Of a stretch of 64,000 bases of DNA, positions 42,651-51,756 are shown one piece after another (within the stretch, counting starts at the first letter, position 1; every line of letters begins with the position of its first letter). The notes below the pieces were generated by a model that was not told the DNA's origin, made no database searches, and was given only the letters and a program-made list of their open reading frames with translations. Source of the DNA: a virus; the IMG/VR virus record IMGVR_UViG_3300017987_000001, positions 143,858 through 207,857 of that record; one strand, written 5' to 3'. Both the position numbers and the translations under genes were made by a program.

Positions 42651-43253
42651 TTAGTTGCTCCCTTCAAGCAATTGATCGATTATTGGTGTGAACATCTTGA
42701 TAAGCGCTTTCTTTTCTCTCTGTACCAATTCGAAGAACGGTTCTCTGTACGTCACCTCACGAAACATATACCGAGGAACGTAGTAGCATGGTTCCGCGTC
42801 GTTCGCCGCATCAATACGTCCGTTGCAAATCCGACCTCCACAAGGATCGTAGCCGACTTTGCTAAGGTCGATATCCGCAACATCGACGACGTGAATTCTG
42901 TCATCGCCGAGCGTGCGTACGATGAACAAGCAATGAGGGATGCTTCCCACATACTTCATCAGTTCATCATACTTATCCACGTCGAGGATATAGGTGGGCC
43001 ACTTCTCCCATCGTCCGCTTCGGCACTTCACTTCAGAAATGAAGCATAACGCGAGCGATGAGGTTCCTACCCGGTAGTGCGCGTACCGCCCAGCCAACGG
43101 TGGTGGAAGCTGCTGTAGATTAAGCACACTCCACGCATCGAGCGGATCGAAACGCTCGAAACGGTAGATCTCCGGATTCCCAAAGGCTTTGGACAGGCAA
43201 TGCAACGCGATGAACTCGTTCTCCATGTGTTCTCTGTTTTCGTAGGTAGGCAT
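42651..43253 (-). CDS. PD-(D/E)XK nuclease-like protein
   Basis: 200 residues with AGGAG before the ATG at 43253. LCFISEVKCRSGRWEKWPTYILDVDKYDELMKY gives the Glu-x-Lys followed by the conserved Lys/Asp helix of the fold, typical of phage resolvases and host-DNA-degrading nucleases. The Asp half of the active site is less clear. Lies between the polymerase and the possible ssDNA-binding protein. Confidence 0.6.
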   Translation of the reverse strand: MPTYENREHMENEFIALHCLSKAFGNPEIYRFERFDPLDAWSVLNLQQLPPPLAGRYAHYRVGTSSLALCFISEVKCRSGRWEKWPTYILDVDKYDELMKYVGSIPHCLFIVRTLGDDRIHVVDVADIDLSKVGYDPCGGRICNGRIDAANDAEPCYYVPRYMFREVTYREPFFELVQREKKALIKMFTPIIDQLLEGSN

Positions 43254-43268
43254 ACCTACTCCTCGATC

Positions 43269-46166
43269 TTACCAGTACTTTTCAGGCACTCCGATTTGCT
43301 CTAAGCTCTCTTTCTTTGGCTTCTCACCCCATCTCAGCATGATCTCCGGATCGATACCGAAGCTGAAGTTCAGCCGGGGAACCACCGCGTTGTGCACCAT
43401 GCACAGCGGGAGCACGAACTCCACGACATGTTCGATCTGTTCCACCGGCACTTCGAGCATGACTGCATCGTGAATCGCAAGCAGGATCCGATACGCACAC
43501 CACGGATTCTGCTGCTTATAGAGCCACAGGTTGTACAGCGCCGTCGACAGCGTGTCGGCGACGACGGACTGAATCGGGAAGTTGACTGCCTCCCGCTCCT
43601 GCGCTGCCATCACGGACTCGTCGGGCGACACGAAGAAGTGTCGTCGCCGTCCGTACGGGTTCTCGATCCAGTGCGGGTGATTGCGTACACAACTCTTGCA
43701 CCAGTTCACGTAGTCGCGAACCTTGCTATAGCGTTCGTACCACGCATCGATAATCCGTTGAGCCTTGTCGGCATCCATGTTGGCCGCGCCCTTGGTTTCA
43801 CGATTGACTTGACGGGCGATAGCCTTCGCTCCGCGCTGATACGGGATGCCGAAGTTGATATTCTTCGCAGCGACGTACAGGTGCGGGAAGGCTTTCGATA
43901 CCTCCTCGTAGCTGCACGGTGCGCGAAGGATGTCAACGGCAACCTTAGCGTGGAGCTTAATGGGGCCAAGAGCATCAGCGATGAGATTCTTGTCGCCGCT
44001 GATGTAGGCAAGCCCACAGACCTCGGCCGACTTGTAGTCAGCTTCGATGAGGACGTAGCCATCAGGCGCAATCACACACGATCTGAGCGACTGAACATCC
44101 TCGCCCATGATCATCTTGTACTTGCTCTCCTGACGCTTACTCCAGTTCTGCAGGTTGGGTCTGCTCGATCCGTACCGGCCCGTCTCCTTCGTCTGGGAGA
44201 TCATGGTACGAATACGCCCGTCGGGATCGATATGCCCGAGGAGACCTTCGATGTACATGTTCGGATCGTAGGTCATGTCCTCAGGAACTTCGGTCATTCC
44301 GGCGGGGGGACGAAGGAAGTTCTTCGTCATCTGGTCGATCGTCTGGAAGTTGCTGATCATCTCGACGACCGGCTGCACCTTCTCTGGAGCGTCGGCTGAG
44401 AGCAGCTCCAGTACTTCGGAATCAACGGCAGGCTTGACACGCGCACGCTCCTTCTCGGGCAGCGACATCACGCGATCCCACGTCATGGCGGGCTTACCGG
44501 TAGACTTCACCGGCATCAGCCCGAAGCCACCGTCTTCAGGCGACCCGAACAGCAACTCCGCCTTCTGCTTGTACGAGCGCGGGTTGAAGTCCGGATTACC
44601 GACGCCCTTGCGTACGTCTTCGAGAAGCTCCTGCTTCTTCTGAACGTAACGCCAGAGCATCGACACCATACGATCTGCGTCGATGAGGATACCGTTCTGC
44701 TCCATCTCGAAGATGGGCAGATTCGCGGGCATGACGACGTTGTAGAACAGATCACGCACGCTCTCGTTGCCCGGCTGATCGAGCAAGCCGGTCAGTGTGA
44801 GGAAGCAGCGGAACGTGCAGTCGGCATCTTTCGCGCCATACGGAATGATCAGTTCGGCCGGAATGCCCATATACCCGGACGTCTTGGTTACGATCGCCGG
44901 ATGCGCCTTGATCCAGTTCTCCAGATCGTAGTCGTATCGTCCGAGCGGGGTGTAACGAACCGACAGCCCGGTGAGGGAGTGGTCCGCGCTCTCGTTCAGA
45001 AGGTGATCTGCAAGCATCGTGTCGAAGTACAGATACTTCATGAACGGAACGCCAATGTCCTCCAGCCACGGGGCGTCAGCGCGAGCGAAGTGACCGATCA
45101 ACCGCACGCCGGGCCGATCGATCAGCCGCTTCAGCTCGTGAGCCACGCCGATGAGTTCGGTGGATTCGGATGAGTTGTTGAAGACCCACTCGCCGTTCTC
45201 CTCGCGCAGCACGATAACCGCCGCGAAGCCTGCTGCCCACGAGAACTGAATCGTGCGCAGCTTGCCACCCGACTGAGGGGACTGACCACCCCACTCGCAG
45301 TCGAACGCGAAGTACTTCACATCGGACTCGATGAGCAGATCGACCAACTTGATCAGCTGCGACTGCGTCTCGATGGTGAAGTAGTTCTCGGCTTCTCCCG
45401 GCGCCGTACCCGGGGCGTCGGCCATCAGTCCTATGAACCGACGGATGTCCTCTTCCAGTCCGGGTGTGAGCGACGGCTCCCGCAGCGACTGCGCGGGATT
45501 AACCGTCCCGATAACCGAGACCTTCGTGGGGTCGTCATTGCGCCCCGTCTCCGTCGGTATCTTGCCCATCTCTTGCGGGTCGAACACGATGTTCGCACCA
45601 CGCACCGACTTCAGTGTCGCCTTCCTGCCGAAGAACGCTTTCACGGCGTCCGTGCCGAGCAGGAGCATGTACTTGGGCCGCACGATGCGGAACTCGTACA
45701 TGAGCAGCGGCAGGCAGTCCTTGATGTGGTCTGCCCTGAGATTTCTCCCGCCGTCTGGCGGGATGAAGCGACACACGTTCGTCACGTATGCCGAGTTGAG
45801 ATTCACGTTCAGGTTGGTGAGAATGCGAGTCAGCTCTTCCCCGGCGTTACCGCACAGGTTCCTGCCGTACTCGACCTCTTCGGTACCCGGACGCTTGCCG
45901 ACGATCATCACGTCGGACTTGACCGGACCATACTGACCGCTTCCCCAAACGTGACCGGGGATCATCGTTACGGGCGCGTAGGTGTGCGGCACGTCGCCCT
46001 TGCCCTTCACATCGACCACGTGAAACGTCATGACGTTATGCAGTGCGCGATCGAAGAGTCTGGACGAGGGCGTACCCAGCACGCGCGAGTTGTAATCCCA
46101 CGTGTCAGTGAACGCCAAGTCGTCGAGGCCGATCTCGGCCAACGAGACTTCGACTTCTTCACTCAT
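43269..46166 (-). CDS. DNA polymerase A fused to uracil-DNA glycosylase-like domain
   Basis: 965 residues from the ATG at 46166 with GGAGG upstream. Domain order: UDG-like (about 80-280; VMIVGKRPG, NLCGNAGEEL, VTNVCRFIPPDGGR, VIGTVNPAQS), 3'-5' exonuclease (about 295-475; FAFDCEW Exo I, GHFARADAPWL Exo II, YGAKDADCTFR Exo III), then polymerase motifs A (VLIEADYKSAEVCG), B (KNINFGIPYQRGAKAIA) and C (LLAIHDAVMLEV). Motif C reads His-Asp-Ala where most members have His-Asp-Glu. The UDG domain may remove or sense uracil at the fork. Confidence 0.9.
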   Translation of the reverse strand: MSEEVEVSLAEIGLDDLAFTDTWDYNSRVLGTPSSRLFDRALHNVMTFHVVDVKGKGDVPHTYAPVTMIPGHVWGSGQYGPVKSDVMIVGKRPGTEEVEYGRNLCGNAGEELTRILTNLNVNLNSAYVTNVCRFIPPDGGRNLRADHIKDCLPLLMYEFRIVRPKYMLLLGTDAVKAFFGRKATLKSVRGANIVFDPQEMGKIPTETGRNDDPTKVSVIGTVNPAQSLREPSLTPGLEEDIRRFIGLMADAPGTAPGEAENYFTIETQSQLIKLVDLLIESDVKYFAFDCEWGGQSPQSGGKLRTIQFSWAAGFAAVIVLREENGEWVFNNSSESTELIGVAHELKRLIDRPGVRLIGHFARADAPWLEDIGVPFMKYLYFDTMLADHLLNESADHSLTGLSVRYTPLGRYDYDLENWIKAHPAIVTKTSGYMGIPAELIIPYGAKDADCTFRCFLTLTGLLDQPGNESVRDLFYNVVMPANLPIFEMEQNGILIDADRMVSMLWRYVQKKQELLEDVRKGVGNPDFNPRSYKQKAELLFGSPEDGGFGLMPVKSTGKPAMTWDRVMSLPEKERARVKPAVDSEVLELLSADAPEKVQPVVEMISNFQTIDQMTKNFLRPPAGMTEVPEDMTYDPNMYIEGLLGHIDPDGRIRTMISQTKETGRYGSSRPNLQNWSKRQESKYKMIMGEDVQSLRSCVIAPDGYVLIEADYKSAEVCGLAYISGDKNLIADALGPIKLHAKVAVDILRAPCSYEEVSKAFPHLYVAAKNINFGIPYQRGAKAIARQVNRETKGAANMDADKAQRIIDAWYERYSKVRDYVNWCKSCVRNHPHWIENPYGRRRHFFVSPDESVMAAQEREAVNFPIQSVVADTLSTALYNLWLYKQQNPWCAYRILLAIHDAVMLEVPVEQIEHVVEFVLPLCMVHNAVVPRLNFSFGIDPEIMLRWGEKPKKESLEQIGVPEKYW

Positions 46167-47283
46167 ACGACCTCCTATGGCAGGCGAGCTGGAACGCTCC
46201 CGTGTCGAAGATCGGGTGCTTATAGCCTGCGCGGTCGGCGTACTTGAGGACATAGACCCACAAGTCCTCCGACCAGTAGCTGCCGGGATCCTTCTCCGGC
46301 AGGCGTACCTCCAGCATGCCCCATCGACAAAGCGAGGTGAGCGAGTCACGAAGCTTCGTGTACTTCTTTCGCTTGTCCTCTGTATCCATCACGTCAGCAT
46401 CGGACATCAGGATGATCCCTGTCTCGCCCCACGCTGCGTGAATCAGTTGACGCTGACGGTCCCCGGCGCTATCTCCGAAGATGTTCACGCCCTGACCGCC
46501 TACCGACCACACGTCGGTAATGCCCTCCATGATCACGCCGACCGGATACTGGCTGGCCCAATCATAGTTGTAGAGCACCTGCGTCTTGCGCATGCCCGGC
46601 ATCGTGAAGTACTTCGGCAGGTTCTCGGGGACATTGTCACCGATGTACCGTGCCTGATACCCCATGAGTCTCGACGATTGCCGGATCGGGAGAATGATCC
46701 TGTCATCTACGAGCGGATGAGGATCATTCGGACAGTACGCCACCTGATGAATCTCCACGAGCCGCTGCACGTTGAAACCCCGTGTCGTTTCGAGGTAGTA
46801 CCGTGCAGGGTGATGCGGATCGAGCTGCGTAATGGGAACCAGCTTCTCGGGGAGCGTCGGGACGACAGGCTTGGGAGCCTCGCCCAGATGAACCGGCAGC
46901 GACACAGTATGTCGCAGCAGCGGACTGATCAGCTTACGCAGATCCTCCTGCCGCACGCGCTTGTCGTATCTGTCTGCTGCCCGGTTCAGGTCGCAACCGT
47001 CGTTGAAGCAGTTCGCCAGTCCGAGTCCGAACTTCACCTTCGTAGCCGGATCTTCGGTATCCCAGCGATGATTGATCCAGAGTCGGAACCGCGTGTCTCC
47101 GCAAAATGGACAACACACGCGGTACTCTTCGCCGTGATAGTCCTTATCGATCACGATCGTCTCACGCTGCGTGATGAAGTCAGGCCGTACCGTGTAGCGC
47201 ATCGCTTCACCCTCCTTGGCGATCTTCACGCCGGAGGGGAATGCAAGCTTGAGCGCATTGAAGAGCTGTGGATTCAGCGGCAT
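46159..47283 (-). CDS. DnaG-type primase with zinc-binding and TOPRIM domains
   Basis: 374 residues from the ATG at 47283 that overlaps the upstream TGA. CCPFCGDTR and CFNDGC form the zinc motif of primase ZBD domains, GVIMEGITDVWS gives the TOPRIM Glu, and IILMSDADVMD the Asp-x-Asp. It is shorter than E. coli DnaG because the C-terminal helicase-interaction domain is missing; the partner helicase is the next gene upstream. Confidence 0.88.
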   Translation of the reverse strand: MPLNPQLFNALKLAFPSGVKIAKEGEAMRYTVRPDFITQRETIVIDKDYHGEEYRVCCPFCGDTRFRLWINHRWDTEDPATKVKFGLGLANCFNDGCDLNRAADRYDKRVRQEDLRKLISPLLRHTVSLPVHLGEAPKPVVPTLPEKLVPITQLDPHHPARYYLETTRGFNVQRLVEIHQVAYCPNDPHPLVDDRIILPIRQSSRLMGYQARYIGDNVPENLPKYFTMPGMRKTQVLYNYDWASQYPVGVIMEGITDVWSVGGQGVNIFGDSAGDRQRQLIHAAWGETGIILMSDADVMDTEDKRKKYTKLRDSLTSLCRWGMLEVRLPEKDPGSYWSEDLWVYVLKYADRAGYKHPIFDTGAFQLACHRRSYE

Positions 47284-48749
47284 CACGCAAAATCCTTGCT
47301 CTGCTCGTAGTTGCTTCTCACCTTATCCTCCGCTGATGTGTCCTCCTCTCCGGAATCACCGTCTTCGTTGAAACTATGAACCTTGTCGGACTCAACGAAG
47401 CCGCGTCCCTTCTGGTAGGTCATGTCCTTGTCGACGATATCAAATCTATTGAACTCACCCACCATGCGCGCCACGATATCCTGCTTCTTGGCGTGGCGAG
47501 CCTTCGAACCGACAATCCAGCAACGACCGCTCTCGTCAGCGGTTCCGATGGCGAAGCAGTACGAGAGCAACCACGCGAAGCTGCCAGCCTCGGCGCTGTT
47601 GAACCACTGCGGCTTGCGCCCCGGCGACTTCTTCGACTGCTCGGTACTCAGCTGCTGGAGTATTAAGAAGTTGATCTTGTACTTCGTTGCCATCCCTTTG
47701 TACGCATCAAGTAGATCATTTGCGAACTGCCGTTCAGGCTTGCCACGCTTATCCGACTCGGAGGCAGCGCGCGACACAGGAATCCACATCCAGTCGATGA
47801 CGACCAGTCGTGGTTTCTGCCCAGCGGCAATGCTCTGCCTGATGCGCTCTTCAATTTCGATCGGCGCCCAACCATCGGACGAACGATCGATTAGCGACAC
47901 GTACTGCTTGCAAGCGAAAGAAGCCCTCTTAACAGCATCACGCGTCTGCTCGTCCAAATCACCAACACGCTTGCCTTCCAGCTTCTCACGCGCAATACGA
48001 CCAACGCACGAAATCAGGCGTGGACGCAGCTCGTCCGGCGAGGTCTCGTACGTGAAGTACAGCACATATTGCTTGCGCGCCGCACACCCACCGGCGAGCT
48101 GGAGCGCCAGCGTAGTCTTGCCTCCGCCCGTCGGGCCGAGGATTCCGAGTACGTCTGACGGGAACGTCCCGCCGTTCATCAGCAGGTCGATCACGGCAGT
48201 ACCGAGCGGCTCACGCTCTTCACCGAATACTGTGTCGTCATCGACATCGAACGGATCGATCTCATACATGTCGCTGACGTGCCGCTTGCGGTATTCGCCT
48301 TCGATCAGCTCGTGAACCTTCGCCGCGTCTCCGTGCGTCGTGCTGAACTGGCCAACTGCATTGAGGTACAGCCGACCGAGGAACGCCTTGATAAGCTCCT
48401 TTCCGTACTTCGGTGTCAGTGTCGCCACGTCCACCGCATAGATCTCATGAATGAGGTTGGTCGCACGCTCGTACAGTACCGGCTCGACAATCCCCTGCGC
48501 CCGCATGATCGCGGGGCAGATGTCGGCGAGGTACTGCGCGGGCGGCTGCTCGTTGTACTTCTCCCAGTACGCCTTGGCGGCGATCCAGACGATCTGGAAC
48601 TCGCCTTCGGTAGCCGGGTCGAAGTCCTGTGGATGCAGCTTGAGCAACGCTGTCGGCGATACCTCGTGACAGCGAATCGCGTAGGTGAGCAGTCGGACCA
48701 GAGCTTCGCGCCCTTTGAACTCGCGAACGAGATCGGGCAACAGACCCAT
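47283..48749 (-). CDS. DnaB-like replicative helicase
   Basis: 488 residues. GILGPTGGGKTTLALQLAGG is the Walker A motif, RLVVIDWMW the Walker B strand, and ILQQLSTEQSKKSP the H3/H4-like region; a N-terminal helical domain and a C-terminal acidic tail complete the family layout. Unwinds the fork together with the primase encoded downstream. Confidence 0.9.
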   Translation of the reverse strand: MGLLPDLVREFKGREALVRLLTYAIRCHEVSPTALLKLHPQDFDPATEGEFQIVWIAAKAYWEKYNEQPPAQYLADICPAIMRAQGIVEPVLYERATNLIHEIYAVDVATLTPKYGKELIKAFLGRLYLNAVGQFSTTHGDAAKVHELIEGEYRKRHVSDMYEIDPFDVDDDTVFGEEREPLGTAVIDLLMNGGTFPSDVLGILGPTGGGKTTLALQLAGGCAARKQYVLYFTYETSPDELRPRLISCVGRIAREKLEGKRVGDLDEQTRDAVKRASFACKQYVSLIDRSSDGWAPIEIEERIRQSIAAGQKPRLVVIDWMWIPVSRAASESDKRGKPERQFANDLLDAYKGMATKYKINFLILQQLSTEQSKKSPGRKPQWFNSAEAGSFAWLLSYCFAIGTADESGRCWIVGSKARHAKKQDIVARMVGEFNRFDIVDKDMTYQKGRGFVESDKVHSFNEDGDSGEEDTSAEDKVRSNYEQSKDFA

Positions 48750-48751
48750 AG

Positions 48752-49294
48752 CTAGCCCCCTTCGAGCGGCAGCATGTCTCCGAGTATCGCTTTGTAGAGA
48801 GGTTCGTCACCAATCGCACGCTCCGCGTCAGCGCGGAGTCCGCTCGCGAGATCGGTCAATCCTCCATGGTGCGCAAGAACATAGCGCACCACCGTCCCAA
48901 TTTCAAGGGTGGGATCTGCCAAAATGGAATCGAGAGACCAGCCGAGAGATGTCCGCTGGCGCACGATACCCAACTGGATATCGAGCTTAACCTGCAGCTG
49001 TCTACGCCGATCCTCCGCTTTGTGGGTCGCGTTCTGCAGGTAGATCTGTACCGACTTCGGCGAGGCGATCTGCCTCGGATACGCGGTAGGCCGCGTGGTC
49101 GTGTAGAAGTCGTAGATCCAACGAACGTAATGTGCGCCGTCCAGCCCCTTGTCGATGAGCGACTTGGCGAGCTGGGTCCAATACTTCTCGTCGTTTGGAT
49201 TCACCCGATACTTGGGGCGAGTCAATCGGCACGTTGACGTATATATGTCGCGCATCCTCGTGGCGAGGCGCTCGACTTCTTCAATTGTCGGCAT
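48752..49294 (-). CDS. Unknown protein, possible helicase partner
   Basis: 180 residues, basic and helical, with no catalytic motif. Its position between the replicative helicase and the SF2 helicase is where phage helicase loaders often sit, but nothing in the sequence proves that role. Confidence 0.5.
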   Translation of the reverse strand: MPTIEEVERLATRMRDIYTSTCRLTRPKYRVNPNDEKYWTQLAKSLIDKGLDGAHYVRWIYDFYTTTRPTAYPRQIASPKSVQIYLQNATHKAEDRRRQLQVKLDIQLGIVRQRTSLGWSLDSILADPTLEIGTVVRYVLAHHGGLTDLASGLRADAERAIGDEPLYKAILGDMLPLEGG

Positions 49295-49296
49295 CG

Positions 49297-50742
49297 CTAT
49301 CTTCCAAAGCGCTTCGGAGGTACGTGTACTTCCCAGCCGCGTTTCTTGTACGCGCGTACACGATCCTTCGCTCTACGGTTCAACGTCTTGTCCCAATCAT
49401 CCATGTAGTCGATCAGCAAGCCGTGGCTCTTGTCGCTGTGCGTTCGTGACAGTCGTCCGGGCACCTGCATGTTCTGGATGTCCGACGAGATTCCATCGCC
49501 GCGAATGAGCACCGTCAGCTGCCGAAAGTCGACGCCCTGATTCCAGCACGTCGCTATCGCGCGCCGCAGCTTGCCCTGCTCGAACAGTTCCTGCAGCTCT
49601 TCCTGCTGGTGCTTGCTGATCGGGTGAACCCCCGGTTCGATCACGCCCTCCTTCTCGTACTTGTCACGCAAGTCCTTCCGCATCGTGCTGTAGACAAATA
49701 CGAAGTCGGGGAGATACCGGAGAAGCTCAAGCCCGTGCTCGACGGTCGTAACCCGAATCAACAGCTGCTCGCCGTTCTTCGAGTGCTCCCGCGCGTCAGC
49801 GGCGATCTGCTGGTTGCGAATCTTGTTACGCCACAGTCCGTGTCGGTTCTTCGCCGTCGTGGTCTTCTGATGAAGCGTCGGACCCTGCGGGACCGTCTTC
49901 ATGATGACCCTGATCGGCGTGACGTTGCCTTTCTCTACGGACTCGTCGTAGTCGGATTCGTGGATGATGGGACCGAACAGCATCTCGACAGCCAGATCGG
50001 CGCTGTCGGATCGCATGTTCGCCGTAGCAGTGAAGCCGAACATCTTCGGACCAGCGGCGGACAGGAAGCCGAGCATGTAGCCCGTCTGCGGACCACCGGC
50101 CGTATGGACCTCGTCGTAGAGGATGAGCTTTGGCTTGGTGGTCGCCGCGCTCGCCGCCATGAGGGAGTTGCGAATACAGACAGTGATACGGCGGTTCAGC
50201 TGCTTCTTGCCGCCGCCAACCTGTCCTACCTCATGTAACGGGAACAGACCGACCAAGCGGTCCCTGATGTTCTTGGCTTCGAAGCGCCCCGCGACGACGA
50301 TGAGGATCTTCGTGTTCGGGTACATGCGACATACCTGACAGATGACCCATGACTTGCCGTCGCCGGTAGGTGCGACAATTTGACCGCGCTCCGCAACCGC
50401 GATCTTGGCGAGGATCTCGTCTTGGCCGGGCCGGGGCTTGCCGATGAACTCGAACTTCGGCTGCTCAATCTCCAGCGGCTTGAGATCCTCAATTGTATAC
50501 GGGATGTTGTAGCTGATGAACGCGTTCACGATGCGCGGTACGAGTCCGGCATGCGTGATCATGAAGCGACGTCCGTGTTCATCCTCCCGTATGTCGTAGG
50601 ACTGTAGATCTACGTATACAGCCTTACTGGCGTTTCCTCCGACCTGTTGTCGGCGGGTGCATTTCAGCACCGACTGCAAGATTTCCTCGTGAGGCGGGAT
50701 GACCTGTACTACGCCGCCCGCCTTTCTGATGACTGCCCCCAC
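49297..50742 (-). CDS. SF2 helicase (UvsW/DEAH-like)
   Basis: 481 residues from a GTG at 50742 with GGAGG upstream. VAPTGDGKSWVICQV is motif I, LILYDEVHTAGG motif II (DEVH), FGFTATANM motif III, and VPGRLSRTHSDKSHG in the second domain the motif VI region with its arginines. Overlaps the upstream gene by 119 nt. Such helicases unwind recombination intermediates in phages. Confidence 0.88.
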   Translation of the reverse strand: MGAVIRKAGGVVQVIPPHEEILQSVLKCTRRQQVGGNASKAVYVDLQSYDIREDEHGRRFMITHAGLVPRIVNAFISYNIPYTIEDLKPLEIEQPKFEFIGKPRPGQDEILAKIAVAERGQIVAPTGDGKSWVICQVCRMYPNTKILIVVAGRFEAKNIRDRLVGLFPLHEVGQVGGGKKQLNRRITVCIRNSLMAASAATTKPKLILYDEVHTAGGPQTGYMLGFLSAAGPKMFGFTATANMRSDSADLAVEMLFGPIIHESDYDESVEKGNVTPIRVIMKTVPQGPTLHQKTTTAKNRHGLWRNKIRNQQIAADAREHSKNGEQLLIRVTTVEHGLELLRYLPDFVFVYSTMRKDLRDKYEKEGVIEPGVHPISKHQQEELQELFEQGKLRRAIATCWNQGVDFRQLTVLIRGDGISSDIQNMQVPGRLSRTHSDKSHGLLIDYMDDWDKTLNRRAKDRVRAYKKRGWEVHVPPKRFGR

Positions 50743-51178
50743 GGGGACTTACCTCCAACACTTTGAAGTGGCCAAACGAGCCCAGCTTCCAACCATAGGG
50801 ACTGATGCCTATGTAGTCACCAATCGCCTCCAGCAGCTCGACGAACTGGCGGACATGCATCTTCCCCGGAATAGCGAACTTGACTTTGATGGTAGCGCCT
50901 GCATCGAAGCCTTCGTGGGTTTTGCAGTCGTCATCGCCCTTACCGTAACGCCGCTCGATCTTCGTGATCGCTCCTTCCACTGGCGGCGCAGCGCGAATCT
51001 GGTCTACGTACTGGTAGTATCGACTGATGGCATTAGCCGCTTGCGCAAAAGCGGCCCTCCACCACGAAGGCAGGAAGATGACTCGACCGCTGTCGTCTCT
51101 CAACATGCGATCGAAGTCATCGCGTCTCACGTTCCCGAGACACGGGGTCGTGAACTTCAGCTTGACTACGAGTTCCAT
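50624..51178 (-). CDS. Unknown protein, weak RAMP-like features
   Basis: 184 residues from the ATG at 51178. LKFTTPCLGNVRRDDF and VIFLPSWWRAAFAQAANAI followed later by GWKLGSFGHFKVLEV recall the layout of RAMP-fold proteins (strand, basic insertion, aromatic helix, glycine-rich loop), but I see no CRISPR genes and the resemblance is weak. The C-terminal tail is low complexity and overlaps the helicase gene. Confidence 0.5.
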   Translation of the reverse strand: MELVVKLKFTTPCLGNVRRDDFDRMLRDDSGRVIFLPSWWRAAFAQAANAISRYYQYVDQIRAAPPVEGAITKIERRYGKGDDDCKTHEGFDAGATIKVKFAIPGKMHVRQFVELLEAIGDYIGISPYGWKLGSFGHFKVLEVSPRGGSHQKGGRRSTGHPASRGNLAVGAEMHPPTTGRRKRQ

Positions 51179-51455
51179 TGGGTTGCTCCGCAGCCTTGAG
51201 CTTAGCTTGTTCGACGGCGTTCTGCAAGCTGATAGCAAGAGATTTAGCTTCGTCGAGGGACAGCATCACCATATCAGTGTACGGTGTGCCGTCCCTCAAG
51301 ATTTTGAGGATGTGTCGAATACGGAATGCAAGATCACGTCTTCGTGAATGACCCTGTTGCCAGAAGGCCAGCTGGACGAAGCCGTCTTCGTCTGGTTCGA
51401 CCGCTACACCTTCTCCATAACAGGCGCAGCGTATGACTTCCACATTTTCAGGCAT
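51117..51455 (-). CDS. Protein of unknown function
   Basis: 112 residues from the ATG at 51455, overlapping the downstream gene by 62 nt. Alternating strands in the first half, a charged helix at the end. No family recognised. Starts just after the first tRNA of the array. Confidence 0.55.
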   Translation of the reverse strand: MPENVEVIRCACYGEGVAVEPDEDGFVQLAFWQQGHSRRRDLAFRIRHILKILRDGTPYTDMVMLSLDEAKSLAISLQNAVEQAKLKAAEQPNGTRSQAEVHDPVSRERETR

Positions 51456-51467
51456 GTGGATCCTTTC

Positions 51468-51544
51468 TGGTGCCGGGAGCGGGATTCGAACCCGCAACAC
51501 GCTGGGTTTAAGCCAGCTGCATCTGCCGATTGTGCTACCCCGGC
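51468..51544 (-). tRNA. tRNA-Leu(UAA) with short variable arm
   Basis: Acceptor GCCGGGG/TCCCGGC, anticodon loop CTTAAAC reading UAA, T arm GCGGG-TTCGAAT-CCCGC, A73 and encoded CCA. The variable loop is only GTGTT, unlike the usual long Leu arm. Confidence 0.85.
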
Positions 51545-51545
51545 T

Positions 51546-51623
51546 TGGTACCAAGGACAGGATTCGAACCTGCACTGAGTGGCTCTTGAAACCACCGCCT
51601 CTGCCAGATTGGGCTACCTTGGC
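51546..51623 (-). tRNA. tRNA-Leu(CAA) with short variable arm
   Basis: Acceptor GCCAAGG/CCTTGGT, anticodon loop TTCAAGA reading CAA, variable loop TCAGT of 5 nt, encoded CCA. One base separates it from the previous tRNA gene. Confidence 0.85.
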
Positions 51624-51626
51624 ACA

Positions 51627-51648
51627 TAGTTGCACGCGTCCAACTATC
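51627..51648. promoter_or_regulatory. ACGCGT-centred palindrome copy
   Basis: Symmetry extends over 22 bp: ATAGTTG on one side and CAACTAT on the other, with CACGCGTC between. It lies between the tRNA-Leu(CAA) gene and the only plus-strand protein gene. Confidence 0.55.
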
Positions 51649-51756
51649 CCACCTGCTCATAGATTATTCGCGAAGTTCTCAAAGTCAAGGTTGCCATCGC
51701 GACCCATGTGCGCTAGTCTGACTGACCGGTCACTCTTTGGGGGCAAAGGGGGATTC

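Noticed and set aside
41219-42691. 490-codon plus-strand open frame
   Set aside because: Mirror of the Gln/Pro-rich protein gene at 41255-42649; its predicted product is Arg/Leu/His-rich repeat sequence typical of reverse-complement frames.
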